Assembly (NCBI GenBank): GCA_950295325.1
Contig: OX485803.1
Coordinates: 22,382,001-22,446,000, forward strand
Direction: 5' to 3'
DNA: 64,000 nucleotides
Source of the DNA: Polytrichum commune
Lineage: Eukaryota > Streptophyta > Polytrichopsida > Polytrichales > Polytrichaceae
This document shows positions 35,850-46,904 of this stretch, piece after piece (position 1 is the first letter of the stretch; each line of letters starts with the position of its first letter). The notes beneath the pieces are model-generated. The model was given only the letters and a program-made list of their open reading frames with translations, was not told the DNA's origin and did no database searches. The position numbers and the translations under genes were made by a program.

Positions 35850-36220
35850 TGCAAAAGGTAGATGTGTGTCACTCCGACATTTTTTCTCTTCACGCCCACT
35901 TCCCGTCCGATATGAAACACGCAACTAGTGCAAGATGATCAGTATATCCAAATCATGCCCATAGCCATTTGCCTCGTAATTTTTGGAGCTCATATGAATG
36001 TACTATTCAACATCAAAGTGGAGATTCTCGTGCTCATTAAGTGGTCATATGGATCCCCCCGATTTATGTGACCTATAGAACCTAGAATAAATAGCATATT
36101 TTTAAACTCGTAGTCCAAACTCTTTTAAACACATTTCTATTTCGTGTCCATTCTAAGATCCACACTTGACAACAAAGTACTCAAACCTAGGTGTCCGTTA
36201 AAGTCCATTGTTCAATTAAG
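35850..36220. repeat. Dispersed repeat family K, copy 2
   Basis: Same word order as the copy at 33131-33500, with GATATGAAACACGCAACTAG, GTGGAGATTCTCGTGCTCAT and AACCTAGGTGTCCG. No coding capacity is seen. Confidence 0.65.
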
Positions 36221-36898
36221 GCCCATCTAACTTAACCCCTAAAAGCTTTCGGAACCCCAATGTGGGCCTTCCATACATCCGGTATTTTGAAACCCGTCAA
36301 CCTGAGTGTAGATTTTGATGTGACTTTGGTAGATTAATGATAGTTTTTTTTTCTTCAAGGGTATTCTTCATAACACTTGAACACAAAGTAACTTGGGAAA
36401 AGGAGTTTAATGAAACTATCACATCATCCAATAGAAAGAGAGAATACACACTACAAGGATCACATATTGTTAGCACTAGTTTTCGCCCACTCGGTGTAAT
36501 AGATCTGGATACCGAAAATCTACCTTGAGTGGTCGAAAACCAATGCCAACGATCCATGATCCTTGTAATAACACAATTAGTATGAATATGCTAAAACCTC
36601 ATAGAAGTTAAGTTATGCCATTAGTTAGTCACCATTGGCATTCAACACCTCTCAATCAACCCACATAATTACCACAAACTTACATTTCTTACTTACATTG
36701 GTGGTAAATGCTCAAGCTTGTGCAGACAACGGTGGTCTGCAAGTACCAAGAAAAGAAAAGAAAGAAAAACAGACATCGGTGTTCTACCACGAAAATGAAT
36801 TTGAACCCGTATCAATCACGCTTATCCATGATTGTAGTATGTGGTTTCAAGCCTCTCTTTCAAGAGGTGGGCTCCATCTGTAAGTACAAAGCTCGAAG

Positions 36899-37020
36899 GG
36901 TTAGTTTCCACACAGGCCGCTCGCCCACAAGATCCTAGACCAAAAAAACATAGATACCACTCGATAAAATCTACATTTCCACTACAATATGGTGGACAAG
37001 CGACCTACGTGAAAACTAAT
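36899..37020. repeat. Foldback element family I, copy 2 (122 bp)
   Basis: GGTTAGTTTCCACACAGGCC-GCTCGCCCAC at the left pairs with the inverse of GTGGACAAGCGACCTACGTG-AAAACTAAT at the right. The loop again contains AAATCTACATTTCCACTA, as in the 13.2-kb copy, but has an insert of about 22 bp. Confidence 0.75.
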
Positions 37021-37259
37021 TAGCTTCCATTAATTTTCATTAACTTCTTACAAAACAAATTTGAAGCAAGCTCACACTGACACACCGACCTTTGAATCTT
37101 GACCGTTTTTTTCTGGCAAATTTACAAGTCACAAGTGGCAGGGCCTCTTGACCAAAATAATTCTGACAAGGAACTGAAAGCCTTTTGCCGACCATCACAC
37201 ATCATGACCGCGTGCAAGGTAATAATTTCACACTCGGCTTGCTTCCCGGTCTTGGTTAT

Positions 37260-37510
37260 CTATCAATGATACATATAATGATCGGTTCAATGAACGAAGG
37301 AACCCACCGCTAGTTATAGATGAACCGGTTGAAGTACCTCGAGACTTCATTAAAAGTACCCATCGTTTTGAGGGGAATCTATGGAATATACCCCAACTTA
37401 ATACAGAAAAAAACCCCGAAAGATGATCACAATGTGTAACCAGTTGGACTTGGAAACACTAGGATTTTGTTCGATTATATATAACCCTAAAATCTCCCCG
37501 GACATTGGAT
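37260..37510 (+). repeat. ACCGGTT repeat family J, copy 4 (empty site for MITE A and SINE)
   Basis: Uninterrupted order: CAATGAACGAAGGAACCCAC, CGCTAGTTATAGATGAACCG-GTTGAAG, ATCTATGGAATATACCCC, GTAACCAGTTGGACTTGGAA, CTCCCCGGACATTGG. It serves as the empty-site reference for MITE A (5.4 and 8.5 kb) and for the SINE at 53.3 kb. Confidence 0.75.
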
Positions 37511-40500
37511 CGGTTGCACTTTTCGTGAATGTTTCTCTTCTTCTTTTTTTCCTTTGTGAAGGGGGGCAATGTAACTTACTTTATCTTGTGAGTTTGGAGA
37601 GAAGGTTCTAGTCCATCGTAAAGTAAGGTATGTGTGCTTATTGTATGCACTTTTGACTCCATAAACCTATCTAGCCGTTGGATCCGCAACTTGAAAAATG
37701 CATTCGGATACTACTTGATCAATTAAGAAGAATGTCTATGAGTCATTACGTTAATGAGCTTCTTCACATCGTACTTATTTCCGTTTCATGTGTAGGCTTT
37801 TTTACTACAATGAAGATAAAACACCATCTAGGTTCAGCTTGAATTTGAAGAGGTAGAGGTATCCTTGGGACACCAGCTAAGTATTATACTTAGTGGATGT
37901 TTGGGCCCATGGGTACATGGCGCTAGAGTTGATTAAGAATTTCATTCTAAGTTGATTAAGAGCTTGAAATGAAGATGTTCATCCTCTTTACTGAACTTAG
38001 AAATGATTACCACCACCCCCCCCCCTCTCCTGATTGTGCTTAATATCAAACCTATGAAGATGGTGTTTGTATTCTATGCACATCAACTAATCTCAATTTA
38101 GCACTAGCCTTCTTGGTGTTCATTCTTGACTACAAGCCTTGCAATACCTATACTACTTCAATAATAGGCGACCACTTGAGAAAGAACAGCTACACAAGGC
38201 CCACAAACCTTACATATATCTCCCCCCAAAAAAGGTATGTACATTAGTATGTATGCACTTGTTTGTTCTTTTCTATAAACTTCTCATATTTAAGGGCTTA
38301 ATTTCACAATAACCCACACATGTCAGTTAGGTTTCCAGTGAAGAGTCCACGCACAAGGGTCTGTCATAAATTATTACTTACAACTTTCTTTTTTCTTCTA
38401 ACAATTACATTTGAATAAAATACTACTTGTGTTCATTAGTTGCACACGGTTCTATGAACACAATTGCGATATAACGCTTATATTTTAAATGCCAACCTAT
38501 GAATTTTTTGTGCCTTTATTGGACCAAGTTTGATTGGTATAGGAACATTGTTGTGGTTGCTATGAAACTTCTAAGAATTAGTCACAATGAATGAGGGGCT
38601 TAGATTACCTAGTGTACCTCTCCAATTGGTCACAAGGATCTCCACGAATGTTTGATGAGCAACGCGGAATTTGGGTTGTCCTATTTTCTTAGTAAGTGCT
38701 AGTTAAGGGACCCGGATTTCACGCTCATGTTGGTCCCCAAGCCTCTTGAATTATGTGCCACAAAATTAGCCGCTTCCAAAATCCCGCCAAGTTGATTTTC
38801 CTAGTCCCATAAGTTAGTTGGCTTCTTGGATTTTAGAAACAATTTCATTTCCTTCATATTTAACGCACTCCAATTGCACTAGTATTCAATTATAATATAT
38901 ATTTGGTCAACTTTTCCAAGATGATAAATTTTATGCCCAAAAATGACATAAAACAACTTTGATGTTCCTTGTTGGAATTTGCCAATGTATTTACATGGAT
39001 TGTACTTCATCTCCACACCTCTATGTACGTTGAATTGTTCAAATTGTCCAAAACAAAGGTTCACATGCTTGAGGTGTATTTGTATATCACATTCTACATT
39101 AAGGTGGCCAACCCGCTCTTGACCAATGAAGCAATTTAGCATATCTGTGGTTTAGGTATGATCAAAGAAAAGATTCCTCACATAGAGAAATAAGAATAAT
39201 ATTTTTTAAATGTTTTATGTAATAATCAAATTATTATGATTTGTTTTAAGTGGATCTTCTCTTTGACCTATAAAGTACTTGTGATATAGGCTATCCTATT
39301 TCCAATCATTGGTTGGTTATAAAACCGAGAACGATTGATACCCATATTCAATAAATGTGGCACCTAAATATGCTTGTAACCTAAACTTAGTTGTCAACTT
39401 AGCCATTGACTTTGGCTGAGTTGGGTTTCAACCATGACATGTCAACATTGATCAAAGATTGATATACATGTTGCACGAAAATAAGTTGGTCTAAGCTCTG
39501 AAAATGGGCGGTGGTCAGAATTGGGATGGCTACCTTATTCATTAAAGCTCTAGTATGTTCATTGTACATTCATTTTGTTGACTAGAAAGGTGAATCATGT
39601 CGTATGAAAACCCACTTTGGTAGGGAGGACAAGAGGATGAGTGCATGTCTCCTATTCTAACATCAAAGATCTTAATTTTGGAGAACCATTGAACATTAAC
39701 CTCCACCAATGACGCTCCATGTCCTTTCACCATCATTTGAACAACAACACCAAAAGGAATATCTTAGAAGGATTGCCATTCCATTGCAAACCTAGAAGAG
39801 CTATCATATCAATATGTGAGAAAACAAGTGATGAACAACAACAGACAACCTTTTCTCTTTTTGATGGCGATCTCGTGACAAAAGGTAATAAGGGTGAGTT
39901 TACATTAAGGTATGGGTCCAACAGACTCGGGGTTCCAAAAACATGTTTTTAACAAACCTTCCTTCTGGACTCGAGATTGGACCCAAGCTTGAAGACCGGT
40001 TCTCAAACTAGGAGAGGTATTTGCCTAGAGTTAGGACCACAAAGATTTGGCATGAAAGCGATGCCACGATTAACGTCACTTCAAACAAGCATATGGGAGT
40101 TGTGTGATGTTGAGTGTTGGATTAGGTGTTTTCTTGATGTATGTCATGAAGCTGCCATATATACTTCAGTTTTAGCGATCATTAGAAGATTTGTGCGATT
40201 TGACCATAGTAAGATGAGGTCCATAAATCATTGGACACGATGTGTTGTCGGTTTGTGTCATTGGGTCTATTTTATGACATGTGTGTACTTGAACAAGTGG
40301 TACATAAGTCATGGTTTGGTGGGGATTGTTCCTAAACCTAGGCATGGTACATGTCAAAGGGGACCTTGGTCAAGAGGCGGGCCTCCAACATGCGTTTGGT
40401 TAGGGAGATGCGGTTGTTTTCCATGTTACTTTTAGGCCATTGAAGAACACTCCTACTTTGGTTGAGTAGAGCCTCTTAGGCTTTAAGGAGTTAAAAGCTC

Positions 40501-40586
40501 ACGAATCAAGATAGAGGCGGGTGGTGGACATGGATGTAGATGCACTAATAAAACCATAGATGTGTATAAGCGAAGTATATATGCGT
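37511..40586. other. Intergenic, no gene seen
   Basis: AT-rich anonymous DNA. The 152-codon frame at 39977-40435 has no recognisable domain. 38120-38210 carries a K-family-like piece (GGTGTTCATTCTTGACTACA, AGCCTTGC). Confidence 0.4.
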
Positions 40587-40900
40587 TATGTCGGATGACA
40601 CTTCTTATGAACGAGTAAGCCAATATTGTCATGGATGATGGATGATTTCATCCGTTGGCCAAAACCCTACCTTCTCTTGTCAACAACTTGTGATGAAATA
40701 TTGTCATGGATGATGGATGACTTCGTCTGTTGGCCAAAACCCTACCTTCTCGTGTCAACAACTTGTGATGAAATATTGTCATGGATAATTGAAATCGAGA
40801 TGAAGAATCGCTTCGAAAGTGACAATAATTGCAACATTGTAAATCTATAATCCCCTCCAAAATTTACAAGGAATGACAAATAATGTTGGGTTAACACATA
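40587..40900. mobile_element. MITE family E, copy 3, with an internal 75-bp duplication
   Basis: Recognised by GTCATGGATGATGGATGATT, CCAAAACCCTACCTTCTC and CAACTTGTGATGAAATATTG. The segment starting GTCATGGATGATGGATGA occurs at 40628 and 40703, followed by GTCATGGATAATT at 40778, a period of 75 bp. The ends are degraded and I could not place TA flanks. Confidence 0.7.
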
Positions 40901-41349
40901 GATGTTGGATTAAAGCTAGCCTTTGCATAGGCCGATTCAGGACTAAGGGTAAACACGTCCCACGGGGCATACTTGATTTTGGATCCTAAAGTTATCTCAC
41001 AAAAAGTTGGGATGGCAAGAGAACGTGCAAGGAGTTTCACTCAACTTTCAAAATAGGCTCTAACACACGATGAGCTAACAATCTCTTAATAAAATATTAT
41101 CTCAAAGATGGATAGATGATCATGACCACAAGAAAAAATAAATTAAACTCTTTTTGTTTCTTTTTCTTTTTCTCACAGCCCTTGGTCGTATGTGCAAAAA
41201 TGACCCTCAATAGAAAGTTTTCTCAAAGAAGGACCAAACCCTCATTTTCATCTTGGGACTTTATGGATAACATTAATATGTAGGGGTTTGGTACCAAAAT
41301 AACTTACACATAACAACCCTAGACTTTGTAATATCACCCTTGTGGCAAC

Positions 41350-42925
41350 CATGGCATAAAATTGACACCCTGGGGGGTGTATTTTGCTTCCTAGAGTGTC
41401 CTAGGACACCCAAATCTCAAACATGGTGTCCCCGAGGACACCCAAAAATCCTACAAGGGTGTCCTTTTTACACCCAAAAAAAATTCAGGGTGTCCCCTGT
41501 ACTTGTAGGGCCTATCAGCATATATGTTTGACAAAGTTTTTGCAAATTTTTCTTTTTTGACACGCAAAAACTTGCACAAAAAAAAATGCACGTCAATTGA
41601 CACGCACATTCTAGAAATTGACACGTACTGTGACTTGTGAAGAAAAAAATCACACGTCAATTGACACACTAGAAATTGAAATGACATGTATTACTTGAGT
41701 ACTATAAAGTGCAACTCAAGTATCCGGAAAACATAACCCATAACAGTAGGAGAACTTCCTACACTCACTCACATACTTAAGTTCAACTTTGCTCTTGCAA
41801 TTTCCTTTGTAACCGGGAGCTAGGACGGTGAATGGAGAGCGAGACTAACTAGGAACATGGCGAGGCAAATGTTTCTATCACCGTGGTGCCTCCACATCCT
41901 CCACTCAATATGAGTTTTTTCTTGCTTCCAACCAATGTGAGTTTTTCCTGCTGTTCAACCAAAACTGTTTTGAGCAATTCCCTTTGAATCACTGGTGTAT
42001 GAATATGAGGAGTTTGGTGCGGATACCAAATTTGTGGCACAATTTTTGGACATTTCTAGAGGTGGTGAGATCCATTTTCAAGACTCTACATGAGTGGTGC
42101 ATTCACATATATTGCATTATGCACCATTGCCTCATGCAATTGAGTTTGGTGGTGATGGTACCCTCCATGGGTGCAAGGTGATTGCACAGGCCTATGTGGT
42201 TAAGGTGATAGAATCATTGCAGCAACGATTTCCTGATTTGAAGCTCTTCAATGCAGCTAAGCTATTTAGCCCTGTCTGTCTTTCAACAGACTTGACACTT
42301 CTTCATCGAAATGCTCGTTTATGGCTTCAGAGTTTCATTGACCACTTCTGCACTAATGGAGGGAATATTTTTGATGAGCGTGGTTTAAAATTAGAGCTTC
42401 GAGGTTTTTTGGATACACTTCATATTTCATGTGGTGGTCTTAAAATGCACCAAGCTTGGATGGTTTATTCTTCCAATTTGGACTATGTTGGAAGATATCC
42501 TCATATGACAAAGTTGTGGCAAGCTGTTCTTGTAATTCCTGCTAGTACAGCTTCTTGTGAGAGAGGATTTTCTACTCAAAATCATATTAAAACTACTTTA
42601 CGGTGTAGTTTGGTATTAGAGACTTTGGAAGCACAAATGAGAGTTGCAATGGCAAAAATCCCCATAGAGGCCATTGACTTTGAACAAGTATGGGTAAAGT
42701 GGTGTGCTATGAAAGGCCGCCGCTTGTAGGTTTGATTTGCATTGCAAGTTATGATATGTAGTGATTTTTTTGATTTTTAATTGAAATTTTGAAATGATAT
42801 TATATATTTTTCAAAATTGTACCTATTTTGACAAAAAAAAATTTAAGAGAAATTTATGAGGACACCCAAAAATTGGAGCAGGGTGTCCCCTGAAAATTTG
42901 GCTAGGGTGTCAAATTTATGGCCTG
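41350..42925 (+). mobile_element. Non-autonomous hAT transposon (1576 bp) with 8-bp target duplication
   Basis: The 8-bp duplication GTGGCAAC flanks it (41342-41349, 42926-42933). The terminal repeats are CATGGCATAAAATTGACACC and, inward from the right, CAGGCCATAAATTTGACACC; CAG-type ends and 8-bp duplications are hallmarks of hAT. Both subterminal zones are packed with short repeats and palindromes (GTGTCC-NN-GGACACC, GGGTGTCCCCTG, GTCAATTGACACG), the usual kind of transposase binding sites. It holds only the C-terminal part of a transposase (42094-42729). Confidence 0.9.
42094..42729 (+). pseudogene. hAT transposase remnant (C-terminal dimerisation region)
   Basis: The frame is open for 211 codons. 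Homology to ZNF862-like hAT transposases is evident from about VIAQAYVVKVIESLQQRFPD onward and strongest near the end: YPHMTKLWQAVLVIPAST, ASCERGFSTQNHIKTTLR and LEAQMRVAM. This is the hAT C-terminal dimerisation domain with its STAxCERGFS signature. The BED zinc finger and the catalytic Asp/Asp/Glu regions that should precede it are absent, since only about 0.7 kb separates it from the left end. The first codons are probably not native. It could not catalyse transposition. A domesticated gene is unlikely because it sits inside intact transposon ends. Confidence 0.85.
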
Positions 42926-43257
42926 GTGGCAACCAAAGTGCACATGGTATTGAGGAGTTCGTTAGTGTTAGTATGGATGTGTGATACAAGAGAATTAGTG
43001 TAGCATGCGTGGCATTACGGAATAACACAAAGTCAACATGCAATTACGACAACAATTAAAGTGATGACAACGTGATGCATGTGAGCATGTGGTTTGAATT
43101 CTTTGGTGGTTTATTTTAATGTCAGAGCCTGAGATACATGGTAGGGAAATGTGATAACAAGGAGGGATATTTAATATGAGAACATTCATTCCCTAGATAT
43201 TAAGGACACATACAAAGAGTGACATTAAGGAGGTTGATGTTATAGAGTTTAGAGTGT

Positions 43258-44303
43258 ATACATTAGCAAATCCAAATGCAAAACATGAAAATTGATTCCA
43301 TTATATTTGGAGTCAAGATGAAGAATGATTTCCTTTCAAACATGTACATTTCAAACCTGGATATGTTAGAAGTTGTTTAAGGTGATTGTCCACGTTATGA
43401 CCATGTAGTTTACCTTATACTAGAACTCAAGACGATACGCTTCTTTGATTATTCATTCTCAAGATAAGAATTTTGGAGCTTCGATCACCAGTAAATACGT
43501 GATAGTTTCACGACACCACAATCCTGCACGAGCTTACTAGAATGACACCAATATGTGGATCATTCTGAGCATTTTCTTGTTAGATTGTCCTGTCATGAAA
43601 CTACCACATTTCTCCTACTAAATCGTCAACAACGACGACCACCACAAAGGCTCATCACGAACAACAACGTGTAACACGACCATTCGAATGGCGAATGTGA
43701 GCCCAAATAGACACCACTTGTAAAAGTGGTTAGAATCTTCCCAACACCACACATCTCTTCATCCATTTCGAGGAACAACGATCTAGGAGATTTGTACATT
43801 AATAGTTATTTAAGAAAAAGTAACCATTTTATTAGTCTCGTCTACACCGTACCTACTAGAAATCCACAATACAAAATAGTCTAGTGTTCATTTACTCGTT
43901 CTCAAAGCCCAAAGCTCGGGACGAGCCGAACTCGTATCTCGTTACCATTCACCTACGATAGTGGTGGCCAAGATTCATCCCCAAGGCCCGGTGTGAATAT
44001 TCAGTTGGATGAGGTGGCGTCCACCTCAGTGCGGGGTTTAGTGACACCTGGCACAGACCTGGTTGCTTAGCTGGACGCTTCCCATTGGACGAGCCTCTGG
44101 TGCAAGCTGTCACCCCCCCCCCCCCCACGCTCTTTCATACGGGTGTTTAACTTTTGCTCGGGCCTCAGGCACACACTTTCGGTCCCTACCCTCTCCTCAA
44201 TAATTCACTTTTTGAAGGCGGGAAAAGCTTCGTGCTTTGCTTCTCTTGGGAAAAAATCATTTGCTTGCTTTCTCTTAAATGGTTACTTTTTTCCCCAACT
44301 ACC
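43258..44303. other. Intergenic, no gene seen
   Basis: Anonymous sequence; a run of 14 C lies at 44113-44126 and the T-rich stretch near 44310 belongs to the SINE tail. No gene is seen. Confidence 0.4.
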
Positions 44304-44510
44304 TTTCTTTTTTTCTTTTTTTCTTTTCGTTTTTGAGACAGAAGGCCGACAAGCCAGCACCAAAGCACATGAGGCGATTGACCATCTTGCAAGTTTTCCG
44401 TCAAGTAGAGAGGAGATTTCACAGCTGGGACTCGAACCGCCAACCTCTTTCTTGAGATTTGGGTATCTCTCCACCGTCATCATCCGGTAGTTTAAGGTCA
44501 TCTCGGACCA
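44304..44510 (-). mobile_element. SINE (tRNA-like head, A-rich tail), 207 bp
   Basis: Read on the minus strand it contains a box-B-like GGCGGTTCGAGTCCCAG about 75 bp from its 5' end and finishes in an A-rich tail (AAAAACGAAAAGAAAAAAAG). The 9-bp duplication CCAACTACC (plus strand) flanks it at 44295-44303 and 44511-44519. The A box is degenerate. The end-points come from the duplication. Confidence 0.75.
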
Positions 44511-44579
44511 CCAACTACCCTTCTTGAGTCACCTATGAAACCCTCAATTAGGGATAAGGTGGTTACCAAACCTAAATGG

Positions 44580-44860
44580 AGGCCGTAGCCACTTTCCTCG
44601 TGATTTTCAGAGCTTGTATGGATAAGTTATTCGCGGTTAAAGTGAAGTCTCTCGTGCTCGTTGAATGGCCATATACTAGGTCCCCTCCCAATTACTATGT
44701 TGGTTATTATTGAGTTTATAGTAGTTGACATATTTTCAACACGTAGTTCAATCTTTTTTGAACACATGTCTTTCTGGTGTCTGTTCTTGGATGAACATCT
44801 TACCATGCACCACCCAAATATAAGTGTCTAATCGAGATAAGTGACCAAATTAGGCATGCT
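44580..44860. repeat. Dispersed repeat family K, copy 3
   Basis: Shares GAAGTCTCTCGTGCTCGTTG, AATGGCCATA, ACGTAGTTCAATC, TTGAACACATGTCTTTCTGG and CACCCAAATATAAGTGTC with the copies near 33.3 and 36.0 kb. Confidence 0.6.
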
Positions 44861-46904
44861 CACCTTGTGAAAGGCCCTTAAGCTAGCCCCTTACCAACAC
44901 TATCAAGGTTAAAGGGGAGATGGTTCAACAAAATGTGTCCATAGCTTTGTCTTCGTTTCATGTTAATTGGGATCTCATTCGACTACTTCAGGGTCTTTGA
45001 CCGCAAGGGGACTCTGAACTCTTCATACCATGTATGAACTAAATGTGAGTGTAAGAAGGGGTATTGTTTGAGGCATTAGCGTACATAATATGCATAAAGG
45101 AGAGATATTATATTCTCTAGTGCATACTTTTGAAAAAGGCTATTCAGACTTTTGAAGTAAAGGTAGATGTATAGAAAGGGAATTCTAGGCTTTAGAGGAA
45201 AATTTAACATGTAATCTATCTCTTTTAAATACTTTTTCATTAAAAAGAAGTGTTCTTGGAGCCACACACCACTCAAATATAAGCTATCCGATTAAGATGA
45301 GTAATTGAATTAGGCAACGGGAATGCATGAGGGGAAAAAAAATCCCATATGTAAGCAAGTCAATGAAACGGAGGTAGATGCAAATTTGTTTGACAAGATA
45401 AAGTTGAGGCATCTATAACTGATAGAATAAGAGAGTTTGCATATGTTTAGGAGGAGTAATAGCGGGGAATTGTTTTTCTTGGAAAGAGGATCATATTCTA
45501 AGGAGAACGCAATTTTTTGTTAATCATGAATAAGGAAAATGCTACAAATTTTGAAGCATAAATTTTAGGATTACACGTAGTCAATCTATAGACCAACCCA
45601 TAACCGCTCATTTCAATGCTACTCCTTGGCTATAACAATTGTCAAGACTCTTATGAGGGTAATCAATCACAAGCCATCGCCACATAAACTTTAACTTTGT
45701 TCACCTAAGAAATATAGATCTCATCTATGTCAACATTACACGACCCTAGTGAGTGGTTAAATGAACTTGGTCGACTATAGATACCTCGACCTTAAGCATG
45801 TAATGCCATGTACCTAGGAAAGAGTGATCATCATAAGCCCCTACTATCATAGACAAACCCGTTTCTGATAAAACCCACAATCTTAATACATATAATCCCC
45901 TAAAGTTGTGGAGTTCCACACATGTAGCCTTCACATTCGGTGTGATGAAAAAAGGTAGGTTAAAAGGCCACAAGTTTGGGCTCCTTGAAAAGGTCATTGA
46001 TTGTACTCAAGATTTTGTCTCCTTGTTATTGGAAATAAGTTTAGACGACTAGAGGAAGATATTACTGAGCACACTATTGCTAGATGCCATGTCTCTACGA
46101 TTTGGTATGAAAGAGGAAGACAATTGGGCAAAATTAATGGCAAGTGTCTTATGTTTGCACTCATAGTGAACTTGTGTCCATTGCATAACCTAGTCATAAA
46201 CATCATCATATTTTTTTTAGCATACTAATGCCAAACTATTAGGTCCCAAGCACACCAAAACCAAAGTGTCACGAGGTTACACTAATGGTCAAGTTGTTGG
46301 CCATTGGTGTAACCTAGCATGGGCCTCATAATATGGTAAGTGACATTATTACACATGTCACTTTAAATATTGTGAATGGTATAGTGACCGTGGACCATGA
46401 CCACCACTCTCTAAATTCCCTCATTAGTTTAGAAATGTGTGACAATCCCACTTCGCTTCACATAATGTCACCAAAGATAAGGTTGACCATGTAAAAAAAT
46501 GGACGAGACTAATGAAAAAGTAATATCATATCCTACATGTCAAAAGAATGGATATTGCTTGGTGGTCACATGGATTTTAAAGGGAGACACCCTAAATGAG
46601 TCTACTTGATAATTAATAAGGTTATTGTAATTTTTTTCGGAATAAACATAACTATTTGTAGAACACAACTAGTTGTACATATTTTATGTTAGATTAGGAA
46701 AAACACTACGTCCCAGTCTAAATCCACTTTAAAGTATGTCATGTGACCAAGTCTTCCAAAAAATGTTTTAGGATTTCTCACGGTAAGACTTTGGACCGTT
46801 GAACACAACCACAAGAAACCCTAAATCACTTTTTTTCACAATCCTTGACCATGTGTGTCACACAACCCCAATATACAATGCAAGAGAACTTAGGGTTGGT
46901 ATTG
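44861..46904. other. Intergenic; includes the single-unit relative of the 4.86-kb minisatellite
   Basis: 45890-46030 aligns with 4730-4995 but holds only one 26-bp unit. 46274-46315 is a 42-bp hairpin: AGGTTACACTAATGGTCAA pairs with TTGGCCATTGGTGTAACCT with two mismatches. No gene is seen. Confidence 0.55.

Larger units (their letters stand above)
41313..43257. mobile_element. TIR element family F, copy 2, split by a hAT element
   Basis: Left end ACAACCCTAGACTTTGTAAT-ATCACCC; right end inward ACACTCTAAACTCTATAACA. ATA triplets flank it (41310-41312, 43258-43260). Without the hAT insert and its duplication it would be about 361 bp, shorter than the 488-bp copy at 7.8 kb. Confidence 0.7.

Noticed and set aside
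39977-40435. 152-codon open frame on the plus strand
   Set aside because: No domain or familiar motif, Cys/Trp-rich translation typical of chance frames, surrounded by repeats, no splice or start context to support it.
42094-42729. Domesticated transposase gene
   Set aside because: The frame is open and well conserved at its end, but it lies inside matched hAT ends with an intact target duplication, so a transposon remnant is the simpler reading.
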